Origin: Planctomycetaceae bacterium
Lineage (GTDB): Bacteria; Planctomycetota; Planctomycetia; Pirellulales; Thermoguttaceae
Assembly (NCBI GenBank): GCA_031274255.1
Contig: JAISQK010000234.1
Span: forward strand, 1-35,433
Direction: 5' to 3'
Length of the DNA stretch: 35,433 nt
Shown: positions 26,557-35,257 of the stretch, piece after piece
Position numbering within the stretch: position 1 is the stretch's first letter
How the letters are laid out: every line of letters starts with the position of its first letter
Position numbers and translations under genes: made by a program
The notes under the pieces: model-generated
The model's database searches: none
Seen by the model: only the letters and a program-made list of their open reading frames with translations
Told to the model about the DNA's origin: nothing

Positions 26557-27263
26557 GGCTCTTGACTAGCATCTCTTGTTATTTTATCAGATTTTGACGA
26601 TGTTCAAAAGGTTTACCTCGCGATGATTGTACCTGAATTCGGTTTCCTTTCAATGGAGGATAAAGGTTTGAGAAGAACAGCCGTTGAACTTGGCAAGACG
26701 TCTTTTGGCATAACTCCAAAACGCTTCAATTCCATTGACATGCGACTTTCCTCTTGCAAATTCTTTGCATGATGGAACACCCGATAGTGATCGTAACCGT
26801 TCAAAATCAGTCCGTCGTAAGCTTTCCAGCCATCGGTATGGATGGTGGAGCCTTCAAGGATTTTTCCGCGAATAATAGGCATTAAAGCCTCTTTGGAACA
26901 ATGAGAAACAACCGTTACAAACACATTGCCTTCCCGTTTGAAAAGACCGAACATTGATGTCTTACCCGCAGCACCGCGTCTCCGCTTGCCGCGAACACGC
27001 TTCGCACCGAAGTACGGTTCGTCAAGTTCAAACTCATCCGTTTCCAACGGACTTTCTTTCAAAGACTGCTGGAAAATCCGCTCACGGATTTTCCGAAAAT
27101 ACGAGTTCACCGTGTTCCGGTTTACCCCCAAAATTGACGCCGTTGCCGTCGCAGTCAGGTCCTCGCAAAAGCAACGTAAAAGCAAGTCAACTTTTTTAGC
27201 ACTTAAACGCTTGTATCTCATAGACTTACATTAAAATATGTTACGAGATGCTAGGCAAGAGCC
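26557..27263 (-). mobile_element. IS1595-family insertion sequence, full-length copy (707 bp)
   Basis: The ends are imperfect inverted repeats: GGCTCTTGACTAGCATCTC at the left and GGCTCTTGCCTAGCATCTC at the right (minus strand). One transposase gene fills the interior. The flanking 8 bases (AATAAGAA and ATAATTAA) do not match, so no target duplication is visible. Partial copies of the same element form both ends of the window. Confidence 0.92.
26613..27221 (-). CDS. IS1595-family (IS1016-like) transposase, frameshifted near C-terminus
   Basis: A DDE-type transposase with an N-terminal helix-turn-helix (about 1-45) and catalytic parts FELDEPYFGAKRVRGKRRRGA at about 63-83 and STIHTDGWKAYD at about 126-137. 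The 0-frame reads HHAK and then drifts into an unrelated tail, giving 202 residues. The expected continuation (EFARGKSHVNGIEAFWSYAKRR) is in the -1 frame, so the third catalytic acidic residue is lost unless a -1 shift occurs. In that frame a TGA breaks FILH-x-KETEFRYNHRE. The right-hand copy shares this TGA. The gene is probably a degenerate or recoded transposase. Confidence 0.8.
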   Translation of the reverse strand: MRYKRLSAKKVDLLLRCFCEDLTATATASILGVNRNTVNSYFRKIRERIFQQSLKESPLETDEFELDEPYFGAKRVRGKRRRGAAGKTSMFGLFKREGNVFVTVVSHCSKEALMPIIRGKILEGSTIHTDGWKAYDGLILNGYDHYRVFHHAKNLQEESRMSMELKRFGVMPKDVLPSSTAVLLKPLSSIERKPNSGTIIAR

Positions 27264-27406
27264 ATAATTAATTCGTTCTAACCAGTTGCTGTTGTTCGAA
27301 TGATTGGACGCCAGTAATATTTTGACTAAAATTTGAGTATATGGCAAAATTTCTGCAAAGATTTTCTTCCTTACCGTATCTTATATATGTAGAGACGCAA
27401 AATGTT

Positions 27407-27943
27407 ATGAGCGACGAAATATTGATCCAGGAATATCAGCGAACCGGCAACCGTGAACTTCTCGATGAAGTTGTCCGCCGGAATTTCGATCGGGTTTATC
27501 GCTTTGTCGCCTCAATGGTTACATCAAATGACTCCGTTGACGACCTTGTGCAGGATGTTCTCACATCCGTTGTTCGGAACATCGGAAAATTTCATGGCAG
27601 GTCCCGGTTTTCAACATGGATTTATCAAATCACTCAAAATCGTGTGCGTCGGTTTTTGGAAACATCGGCGCGAAATTTTATGTACCTTGATGACGAACAG
27701 GCCGAACGTATTGAAGCGAAACCATGGGAGGAAACCGTTGATTCCAAAGAACTTATGAAACAAATTGACTCGGTGATTGCAGAACTCTCCCCGGCACTGC
27801 GGACGGCAATTCTTCTGACAGGCGTTGAGGGGCTTACCCCGGAAGAAGCCGCCATCGTTGAAAATTGTTCCGTCGCCAACATTCATTGGCGCATCCACAA
27901 AGCGAGAATAATCCTCAGGCGGCGTTTGAAAGAATATTTATGA
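27407..27943 (+). CDS. ECF-type RNA polymerase sigma factor
   Basis: A 178-residue ECF sigma factor. Region 2 spans about 1-85: EILIQEYQRTGN, RNFDRVYRFVASMV, DDLVQDVLTSVVRN and TWIYQITQNRVRRFLE. Region 4 spans about 120-178: LSPALRTAILLTGVEGLTPEEAAIVENCSVANIHWRIHKARIILRRRL. The ATG at 27407 is chosen because homology starts there; an ATG at 27341 would add 22 residues with no support. It overlaps the next gene by ATGA. The first gene of a set of five genes in the same direction that includes two CsgG-like exported proteins, which may form its regulon. Confidence 0.92.
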   Translation: MSDEILIQEYQRTGNRELLDEVVRRNFDRVYRFVASMVTSNDSVDDLVQDVLTSVVRNIGKFHGRSRFSTWIYQITQNRVRRFLETSARNFMYLDDEQAERIEAKPWEETVDSKELMKQIDSVIAELSPALRTAILLTGVEGLTPEEAAIVENCSVANIHWRIHKARIILRRRLKEYL

Positions 27944-28491
27944 GTACCAAACTTGACGATATACTCCACGATTGGGCACAAACCAAATTACCGGACAACG
28001 AAATCCGGGAAGCGATTCTCCGTAATGTGCTTGGGCAGAAGAAGATCGGAAAGCGACCGACACCCAAACGGCATCATCAAGCTGGCTGGATTACGGCCGC
28101 AGCCATTGCCGCCGTTATGTTATTGTTCGTGCTTGATGTTCCGCAGCAAGACACGCCAATTGTACAAAAGCCGCCGGTTGTGACCAATATCATTACAAAG
28201 AAAGAGCCGATTCAGGTTTCGCTTCTGGTTTTACGGCATTTACCCAATTCGGACACCGCCGTTGAGTTTCTCGAAGACACCGTTTTGGTCACAGAGGATC
28301 AAAAGGTCAATACATTGGATTTGAACGGACACAAATTTTATCTCTGGTTCTATAAAATGGAGCCGGGTTTATTCACGGTGGATGTTGTCATTGACGACAT
28401 CACCGGAACCGATCTCATTGTATCGAACAAAACACGCGGACTGCACCTGAAATCGGAGGAGAACGAGTTTGATGTTTTCGTTTCCTTGTAA
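27940..28491 (+). CDS. Putative anti-sigma factor, single-pass membrane protein
   Basis: A 183-residue protein that starts inside the sigma stop codon (ATGA overlap). The N-terminal 45 residues (STKLDDILHDWAQTKLPDNEIREAIL) would face the cytoplasm. A membrane segment lies at about 51-68 (ITAAAIAAVMLLFVL), and a periplasmic part of about 110 residues is predicted to be beta-rich. It has no recognisable zinc-binding anti-sigma motif. The role is inferred from coupling to the sigma gene and topology. Confidence 0.75.
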   Translation: MSTKLDDILHDWAQTKLPDNEIREAILRNVLGQKKIGKRPTPKRHHQAGWITAAAIAAVMLLFVLDVPQQDTPIVQKPPVVTNIITKKEPIQVSLLVLRHLPNSDTAVEFLEDTVLVTEDQKVNTLDLNGHKFYLWFYKMEPGLFTVDVVIDDITGTDLIVSNKTRGLHLKSEENEFDVFVSL

Positions 28492-28539
28492 ATTTTATGT
28501 TGCGCACAGAATTTTTATGTTACACACAAAGGCAAAATC

Positions 28540-29544
28540 ATGAAACACATGTTTTTCATTCTTTTAACATTATTTCCAGCGGTGCTGTTTGCCGAAGAAT
28601 TGCCGGTGATTTGGGTTGAGGCGGGAACGAATCAGAAAATCAATCTCAACCTGCCGATGAGTGAAGTTTGGACACGTAAACGGATCCCCGTTTCCAACCC
28701 GATCTCCAATTCTTCGGGATATTGGACGTTACTGTATGAACATCGCGTTTTGGCAAGCGGGACGACAAGCTGTAATCCGTCACAAATCGGCACGATTTTT
28801 TCTTTCGATCTGAAAACACCTTCCGTGAAAGAAGGTGTGACGTTACAAGCGGAACTCTCGTTTAATGATGTGACTGTCCGGAAAGTCGTCGTTGCCTCAC
28901 AGGAACCGTTTGAAGATCGGAAAGCATGGTTTGGAAAATACCCGGTTGCGTTGTACGATCCCGAAGGAAAAACGGCGGAATTTTTTGAGAAAGAAGAGTA
29001 TCCGTTTCAGCATTTGAAATCATTCAACGACATTGAAACCGTTACCGGCAGGACAATTATCATCGGCGAAAAGACCTCTTTTGTCAGAAAACGCGGGCTT
29101 GACAAGGTACTGTACCAAAAAATGCAAACCGGAAATTCCGTGCTTGTCGTTGCCCCGGTGGATAATTTTCCGCTTGATTTCAGTGATCCGAACAATACGG
29201 TCTATTCCCTATCGCTGACGGAAAATGCCAAACATCTTTTTCCGCTTGAGCCGGATTATTGGATGACTGATTCCGCATGGGTTTTGCAAAGCGAGAGAGG
29301 AATTGTCATCCTTGCCGATAATAATAACAGATTGCAATCGGAAACACAAGTACTAAAGAATAGATGCCCCGGCGGTCCTCGTTTACTTGATCTCCGTTTG
29401 ATAAAAGGCGATTTCAAAGCGCGGCCGACAAATCGGATGATTGCCGTGAAGAAATCCTTATTCGATAGCAATATCGAAAACAAATATTTTTTCAGGATGT
29501 TAATTGAGACATTGAACAATAAACAATCAGAAACTCACCCGTAA
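28540..29544 (+). CDS. Exported protein of unknown function
   Basis: A 334-residue protein with a signal peptide at about 1-18 (MFFILLTLFPAVLFA). I do not recognise a domain. The N-terminal half looks beta-rich (about 20-120: VIWVEAGTNQKINLNLP, WTLLYEHRVLASGTT). The C-terminal half is mixed alpha/beta. An AAAGG site precedes the ATG. It follows the anti-sigma gene by 48 bases and precedes the first CsgG-like gene by 33 bases, so it is part of the same likely operon. Confidence 0.8.
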   Translation: MKHMFFILLTLFPAVLFAEELPVIWVEAGTNQKINLNLPMSEVWTRKRIPVSNPISNSSGYWTLLYEHRVLASGTTSCNPSQIGTIFSFDLKTPSVKEGVTLQAELSFNDVTVRKVVVASQEPFEDRKAWFGKYPVALYDPEGKTAEFFEKEEYPFQHLKSFNDIETVTGRTIIIGEKTSFVRKRGLDKVLYQKMQTGNSVLVVAPVDNFPLDFSDPNNTVYSLSLTENAKHLFPLEPDYWMTDSAWVLQSERGIVILADNNNRLQSETQVLKNRCPGGPRLLDLRLIKGDFKARPTNRMIAVKKSLFDSNIENKYFFRMLIETLNNKQSETHP

Positions 29545-29577
29545 GGGAGTGTCAACCAACCCCAAAGGAAAATTCCC

Positions 29578-30525
29578 ATGAAAACCAAACTGTCTATGTT
29601 AATGATCTGCGTGTTTCTTTTGAGCGGTATTTGTTTTGCCGAAGAGGACGCTGACAACGCTGTGTATCCCGTTGCGGTGTTGCAATTTCAGGACCGGAGC
29701 AGGGAAGTTACCGGTCAGGGTAAAATTGTTGCGGACATTTTGTTTGCCAATCTTGTCACCAATTCGTCACTTCTTCTCGTAGACCGGGAAGATTTTGACA
29801 CGGTCGTCAGGGAGCAGGAAATCAATATTTCCGGTGTCGTCAGTCCTGATCAAGCCATTAAGATCGGAAATCTGATCGGTGCGAAAATCCTCATCACAGG
29901 AAGCGTCATTCAAACCGAATCAGCGACTTATCTTGTTGCTAAGTTGATCGGAACGGAAACGACACGGGTTCTCGGTGCGAGTATCAAAGGTTCGGTAAAC
30001 GATACCATCGACACGTTGGCTGAACAACTTGCCGTCGATGTTGCCAGAACAATTTTAGCGGATGGTACGAAACTTGTTGCAAAGCCGCTGACTCAGAAAA
30101 ATCGAATTGCCGCGTTGAAAAAAAAAGTCAAGGACAAGACATTTCCGGCAATTGTTGTGGACATTCCCGAAACGTATCTTTCGCAGCATACGGCCGATCC
30201 GGCAGCGGAAACGGAATTTGCACTTTACGCTAAAGAACTTGGCATCGCGGTTTTCGATAAGAAAGCGGCGGACAGGAACAAGGCGGATATTTTATTCGTC
30301 GGCGAAGGATTCAGCGAAAGGGCGTTACCGGTCGGCAATTTGATTTCTGTCAAGGCACGGGTCGAACTGAAAGCCGTTGATCGTATAACCGGCGAAGTCA
30401 TCGCCATCGACCGCCAAACGACGGTCGCAGTGGACATTACCGAGTCCGTCGCCGCCAAAACCGCTCTGCAACAAGCCGGAGCAATCCTTGCCGAACGGAT
30501 CATTCCGAAATTGGGAAAGCAGTGA
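29578..30525 (+). CDS. Exported CsgG-like protein
   Basis: A 315-residue protein with a signal peptide at about 1-21 (MLMICVFLLSGICFA). Residues about 28-160 match the CsgG/FlgT-type pattern: YPVAVLQFQDRS, GKIVADILFANLVTNSSLLLVDREDFDTVVREQEI, ISGVVSPDQAIKIGNLIGAKILITGSVIQT. CsgG-family domains occur in the curli secretion channel and in other lipoproteins at the outer membrane. There is no lipobox, so it is soluble or associated in the periplasm. A second alpha/beta domain follows at about 185-315. A good AAAGGA site precedes the ATG. It lies in the ECF cluster, next to a larger protein with the same N-terminal fold. Confidence 0.82.
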   Translation: MKTKLSMLMICVFLLSGICFAEEDADNAVYPVAVLQFQDRSREVTGQGKIVADILFANLVTNSSLLLVDREDFDTVVREQEINISGVVSPDQAIKIGNLIGAKILITGSVIQTESATYLVAKLIGTETTRVLGASIKGSVNDTIDTLAEQLAVDVARTILADGTKLVAKPLTQKNRIAALKKKVKDKTFPAIVVDIPETYLSQHTADPAAETEFALYAKELGIAVFDKKAADRNKADILFVGEGFSERALPVGNLISVKARVELKAVDRITGEVIAIDRQTTVAVDITESVAAKTALQQAGAILAERIIPKLGKQ

Positions 30526-30616
30526 TTTTTACAGGAAGCAGAAAAAAAGAGGAAATTCTCCCATTCTTTTTTCTTTCGGTGAAATCATTTTCATCGTAAA
30601 AGCCAACATCAAAAAA

Positions 30617-33600
30617 ATGATGAAACGTTTATTATTTTTCTTTATCCTGTTGTTTCCCGCAATCAGCGTTGCCGGGGAGTTGCCACGACTTGCGATTGTT
30701 CCCGGCGGGGAGCCGAACCCTACGGCATTGCTTGCCATCTGCGAGGCGAAGCTGTTTGAGCTCAAAAACGTCGAACTGCTCGAACGACAGGAGATCGACA
30801 AGGTGTTTGCCGAACAAAATTTGAGCGGTATGTTCGATGTGACAAATACCGTCATGCTCGGTGCGATTTTGAAAACCGATTTCTTCGCAGTGCTGGAATC
30901 AACGTCAATCATCGTCTTCGACGCCAAAACCGGGCTGCGTTACGCCGATGAAACGTTGCCGGTAACGTCATCGGGAGGGATCGACGATGCCGCGAACCTT
31001 GCTGTTGAAACGGTCAAAACCGCCATCGAAAAACGGGACAAACTCGGTAACGGAACACTCGCCACGTTCGGTATTTTGGAAATTCGTAATGCGGAATTTC
31101 CGGCGGACCGCAACGTTTGGTGCGAGGCGGTTTCCGGGATGCTGGAGCGTGTACTGCTTCATCGCGGAGCTTCCGTACTGGAACGTTCATGGCTCGAACA
31201 TGTCAGTAAAGAGCGGCAACTGATCGGCGAACAGGATCATTCGCTCTTCGCGTCAATGCAATTGATCAATCTTGAATTTACGCGGTCGGAAACAGCCGAC
31301 GCTTTTCTTCTGAATGTTCATATCGGTGAAAAAACGTTCAAAACCGAAGCTCCGTTCAGAATGCCGCAAAATGCCGTGAACGATGCCGTCAATAAAATTT
31401 TGGAACAAAATCCGGATGAAAAAAGCACTTCGCTGCAAGATGAAGCGGCACGTTTTTACAATGAAGCGGTTTTTCTGTATGAGAACAAACTTTATGATCA
31501 GGCGGCGAAGTATATCGAAACGGCTTACGCACTTAACCCGGAAAATGAAGAATACCGGGATACACTGTTGGAATATCTCTTTGAGGATGCCTATATTCTT
31601 TTAATGCAAAATGTGACAGCCGGGTATGCGGACAGATCTTTTCTCAACAAAGATCCGATAAAAACGAAGCGGTCGATTTCTGTGTTTAGGCGGGCTTTCG
31701 ACATTTATTCCCGTGAACAAAAATTCATGACACTTTCGACAACACGAGGTCCACAAACAATGGATTACAATCGATACCTCAATGTCATTATGCATATTCC
31801 GCAGGATATCTATCCGGAATGGATTTCCGACCGTGAAAAAATATTTCAGCAAGTGTTCGACGATTGGATTAATGTCCGGTATCCGAGGCTAAAGGATAGT
31901 GTTTACGATCAGAAATCATTTTCTCTCTGGGCTTCACCCGGTCTTGTCTCTCCGCCTGAACGTATTCGGAATTATGCCCCGCTTGATGTTGTCGCGAATT
32001 GTTACGAAACGTTTTTTCGTGATCTTTTTGCGTTTCAAAAGCAATATCAGATGAATCCCGATAATGTAAAACCCATTTTAGATCAATTTCAAAAGTTTGC
32101 CATTTACGTTTTATCGCTCGATAACGTCGTTGACCAGCGATTCTATGGTCCAATAGAGAGACCAATCTGGCAAGGCATTGCAGGCTTTACCGGATCACTG
32201 CCGGTCACAACGAAACCGTCTGAAAGGGAAAAAAGTCTTGCTGAGGCTTCGATCCGCCGGACGTTTACTCTTATTTCCGGACAGGGGTTTGATATTTATG
32301 TCTGGGTCACCGAGTTGAGAGTCAGGGAACAACATCGGCGAACAACCGTTCATACCGAAGAAGAACGAAATGAACTCGCCAATGCTTGTATACAGGAGAT
32401 TCAGAATAAGATCATGTCGATTCCCGATGGAATAGAATCCCGTGATCGTGAAATTCTTTCCAAAATGCTGCTGGAGAGGAAAGAAATGCTGGAGAGGATA
32501 ATGGGGACTAAACCGCCTGAAAAACAACCGGAGACTCCGAATGAATTCTTAGCGGCCCGGGAACTGCCAGTGCAAAATGCTCCGTGGAAAGAAAAACGTC
32601 TGCTTTCTCATCTTCACATCCATCCGTCGCTTCATGCCCGGAATGATACGCTTGTTGTCTTTGAAGATATGTATGATAACGGAGAAACAGTCAAGCCACA
32701 TTTATTTAATCTGAAAACCTTTGAACAAACGACATTGCCCGAGTGGAAAATAGAGAAAAGTGAAAATTCCCAGGTCGGTAAATCCTCTGATGTCATTAGA
32801 GGGTGTGATCTTGATGACAAAAACATCTATGTCAGCAGGAACGGTCACGGAATTTTTATTTTTCCACGCGATGGCGGAAGGCCCACGGTGATTAACACGA
32901 AAAACGGCTTGCCGCATAATTTTATCCAAAGTTTCGCTGTGCTGAAAGACAAGCTTTATGCCGGTGTCGGTTTGATTGGCGCGGAGTCATGGTTTGTCGA
33001 AGTGGATTTACAAACACAAAAAGTCACACTCCTTTCCTCAAGTCTTGGAAAAACAGGTACTGCACCGTTTTTCAATCTTTCCCCGCCACCGCGTTTTCAC
33101 AAATTTACACCTGATCCAAAGCACCATCGGATTTTATTTACTGTTCAGGCGGATAATGAGAACCCTAAAAACGGACTCTGGACCGTGGATGAAAATAAAA
33201 CATTCGAGCAAATACTTGCATTCGAAACTTTCGATAGTTTTTTTTCGGACAGACTCTCGATTTCACCGGACGGCAAATATTTATTTTTAGTGAGCTACAA
33301 GGGGGCACCTGCCCTTTTCGACTTGGAAATAAAAAAACAGGTTCAGTTAGACCGATTGAATAATCAATGGTTACAGAAATTGCAATCAGGTATGAATCCC
33401 CCTGCATTTTCTCCACGAGAATTCTACCGGGGATGGTCTTACGGTCTCATCAGTTTGGATTGGGAAAAGCAGTGTCTTGGGAGGGTTTTCATTGAGGATC
33501 CGACACGTATTGAAAGGCTTGACATCGTTTGCAGCAGGCCATATTATGCTTTTGGGGTGATGCTTGCCGTGCCAAACGGTATTGTTGTTATCGGAGATCC

Positions 33601-33631
33601 AAACCAATTCTTTTTTTTACGTTTTGAATAA
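30617..33631 (+). CDS. Large exported protein: CsgG-like, TPR-like and beta-propeller-like parts
   Basis: A protein of 1004 residues. A signal peptide covers about 1-19 (LLFFFILLFPAISVA). The first CsgG-like unit is at about 20-140 (LPRLAIVPGGEP, ELLERQEIDKVFAEQNL). A second similar unit spans about 150-280 (GTLATFGILEIRNAEF, VLERSWLEHVSKERQLI). TPR-like helices follow at about 285-340 (EAVFLYENKLYDQAAKYIETAYALNPENEEYRD). A long helical part lies in the middle. The last 330 residues have repeated strands with propeller-like phrases (NGLPHNFIQSFAVLKDKLYAGV, LSISPDGKYLFLVSY). The ATG pair at 30617/30620 is preferred since the signal peptide begins there. It is the last gene of the ECF cluster. 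Confidence 0.8.
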   Translation: MMKRLLFFFILLFPAISVAGELPRLAIVPGGEPNPTALLAICEAKLFELKNVELLERQEIDKVFAEQNLSGMFDVTNTVMLGAILKTDFFAVLESTSIIVFDAKTGLRYADETLPVTSSGGIDDAANLAVETVKTAIEKRDKLGNGTLATFGILEIRNAEFPADRNVWCEAVSGMLERVLLHRGASVLERSWLEHVSKERQLIGEQDHSLFASMQLINLEFTRSETADAFLLNVHIGEKTFKTEAPFRMPQNAVNDAVNKILEQNPDEKSTSLQDEAARFYNEAVFLYENKLYDQAAKYIETAYALNPENEEYRDTLLEYLFEDAYILLMQNVTAGYADRSFLNKDPIKTKRSISVFRRAFDIYSREQKFMTLSTTRGPQTMDYNRYLNVIMHIPQDIYPEWISDREKIFQQVFDDWINVRYPRLKDSVYDQKSFSLWASPGLVSPPERIRNYAPLDVVANCYETFFRDLFAFQKQYQMNPDNVKPILDQFQKFAIYVLSLDNVVDQRFYGPIERPIWQGIAGFTGSLPVTTKPSEREKSLAEASIRRTFTLISGQGFDIYVWVTELRVREQHRRTTVHTEEERNELANACIQEIQNKIMSIPDGIESRDREILSKMLLERKEMLERIMGTKPPEKQPETPNEFLAARELPVQNAPWKEKRLLSHLHIHPSLHARNDTLVVFEDMYDNGETVKPHLFNLKTFEQTTLPEWKIEKSENSQVGKSSDVIRGCDLDDKNIYVSRNGHGIFIFPRDGGRPTVINTKNGLPHNFIQSFAVLKDKLYAGVGLIGAESWFVEVDLQTQKVTLLSSSLGKTGTAPFFNLSPPPRFHKFTPDPKHHRILFTVQADNENPKNGLWTVDENKTFEQILAFETFDSFFSDRLSISPDGKYLFLVSYKGAPALFDLEIKKQVQLDRLNNQWLQKLQSGMNPPAFSPREFYRGWSYGLISLDWEKQCLGRVFIEDPTRIERLDIVCSRPYYAFGVMLAVPNGIVVIGDPNQFFFLRFE

Positions 33632-33676
33632 GAAAGCAAACCTGACTGTTTTCATTGGAAGTTGAGAACGTTTCGT

Positions 33677-34648
33677 TTATTGACGTAGGCAGTATCCATT
33701 GTGTTTGAAGTGGTTTGAGCAGTCGGTTGAAGAAAAAAACTTTCCCGACCCGCGTAGGATCTCTTGCAACTTCCCCACATCGCGAATCTTCTCTTTACGC
33801 AACAAAGTTTTCAACTTCGAAAAGCTCAGCTCAATCGGATTGAGATCTGGACTGTACAGCGGCAAGTACAACACATTTGCTCTCTTCGACTCCATCAAAG
33901 TCTTCACTTTGGGATCGCGATGCACGATAAGATTATCCATCACGACAATATCCCCTTTGCGCAATACCAGACACAAAACCGTTTCCACCTATTCCCAAAA
34001 ACGCAGACGGTTCATCGTACCGACAAACACCTGCGGCTTACGATTCCGTCGTATCGTAAGCCGCAAACATATAGGTTGTCGTGATCCAATGTGCGTGTGG
34101 TGTTTTATCCACAAGCCGCTTCACTTTCAACGTTCGACCATACCTTCTCGTCATGTTGGTCTTCGCGGAAGTCTCATCGAGAAACACCAGCTTTTTCGGA
34201 TTCAAAGCAACGTAGTACGTTGCATTGCAATAGGCTCATGTTCACTTCGTTCGATTCGCTTCCATGAAATACTGTCTTGTTCCGCCGCATTCAACAGTTT
34301 TATAATTCTGCTTCAAATTCCGAAGCTCTTTGAAGACGGTCGGAAAGCTGACATGCACTGGCAACTGATCTCGAATTTCCGCTAATGTTGCATCGGGTGT
34401 TGCTTCGACGATCTGCTTGAGGAGTTCACTATGTTCTGCGAGTTTCTGTTTCGGACCGGTCTTCGGTTGGAGCGGTTCAATGGCCCCGGTCTCGATCCGT
34501 TATTTTTTGATCTTGGCGATGGTGGAACGCCCGACCATTCCCTTTGTGGAACAAACCAATAACCTTGTCTGCGGTTTTGTGTTCCGATATTCCGTTATTG
34601 CAGTCCAGTCAAATTCGTTTTCGCATTTCTGTTGGGGATGGCTTTCAT
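33677..34648 (-). pseudogene. IS630-family transposase relic
   Basis: Pieces of one transposase are still readable on the minus strand in different frames: an N-terminal part ending KGMVGRSTIAKIKK and broken by a stop, then GPKQKLAEHSELLKQIVEATPDATLAEIRDQLP, then ALNPKKLVFLDETSAKTNMTRRYGRTLK with the first catalytic Asp, and finally GDIVVMDNLIVHRD and LYSPDLNPIELSFSKLKTLLR with the last two acidic residues. A stop separates the last two pieces (RLRFWE then stop). A mosaic repeat segment (34205-34262) interrupts the middle. The gene cannot make active transposase. Confidence 0.85.
34205..34262. repeat. Mosaic hairpin repeat module inside IS630 relic
   Basis: On the minus strand it reads GCGAATCGAACGAAGTGA, then CATGAGCC, ATTGCAATGCAACG and the stem-loop GCAACGT-ACT-ACGTTGC (34207-34223). 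It matches the module at 15919-15972 and the GAACGAAGTGAGTGTGAG version at 11527-11555 (minus). It lies between the IS630 parts EQD and LNPKKLVFLDET, where the family has no such sequence. Confidence 0.75.
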
Positions 34649-34737
34649 GGTATTTCTCCAGATTGATTTCTTGTCAATTCTCTGACAACGACTTCGCATT
34701 GTCCACAGGACAAAAAGTATAACAAAAAAATTAATAG

Positions 34738-35240
34738 GGGAGACGCGGACACCCCTGCCGGCCGAACCGGGGACACCACCCTTACGGTTTGATACTGAGT
34801 ATGTACGCAACGGGACCTGCGAGTTATTCCTGTTTGTTGCGTCATTGGCCGGATGGAGGAGGAGTGGACGTTACCGAACACAGGAAGCGGACGGATTGGG
34901 CGAATCAGATTAAGCGTTTAGTGGATGAGGATTTCCCTGACGCGGAAAAGATCGTTTTGGTGATGGACAATCTTAATACCCATCCATAGTATCGCTTCAT
35001 TATAGGAGACGACGGATACGGGAGATACACTCTACGCCTAAGTATGGCAGCTGTCTGAACATGGCGGAAATCGAACTGATTGTATTGAACCGTGTCATGG
35101 CTTGTCCGATCGTATACCGACGATGGAACGGATGAAACAGGAAACCATCGCTTGGAACCGTGTACGCAATGAGGAAGCCTGTAAGATGGATTGGTGCTTT
35201 ACAAACGCTGACGCACGGATTAAGCTCAAAAGACTATATC
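34738..35240 (+). pseudogene. Second IS630-family transposase relic
   Basis: The plus strand carries a decayed C-terminal half of a different IS630-type transposase. Recognisable parts: GETRTPLPAEPGTPPLRFDTEYVRNGTCELFLF, then after a frameshift KIVLVMDNLNTHP with a catalytic Asp, then NMAEIELIVLNR with the catalytic Glu, and MDWCFTNADARIKLKRLYP near the end. Stops and shifts divide it, and the N-terminal half is missing. It borders the right-hand IS1595 copy. Confidence 0.8.
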
Positions 35241-35257
35241 CACTATCTTGACTGTGT

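Noticed and set aside
26549-27271. 8-base target duplication around the full-length IS
   Set aside because: AATAAGAA and ATAATTAA share composition but are not the same sequence.
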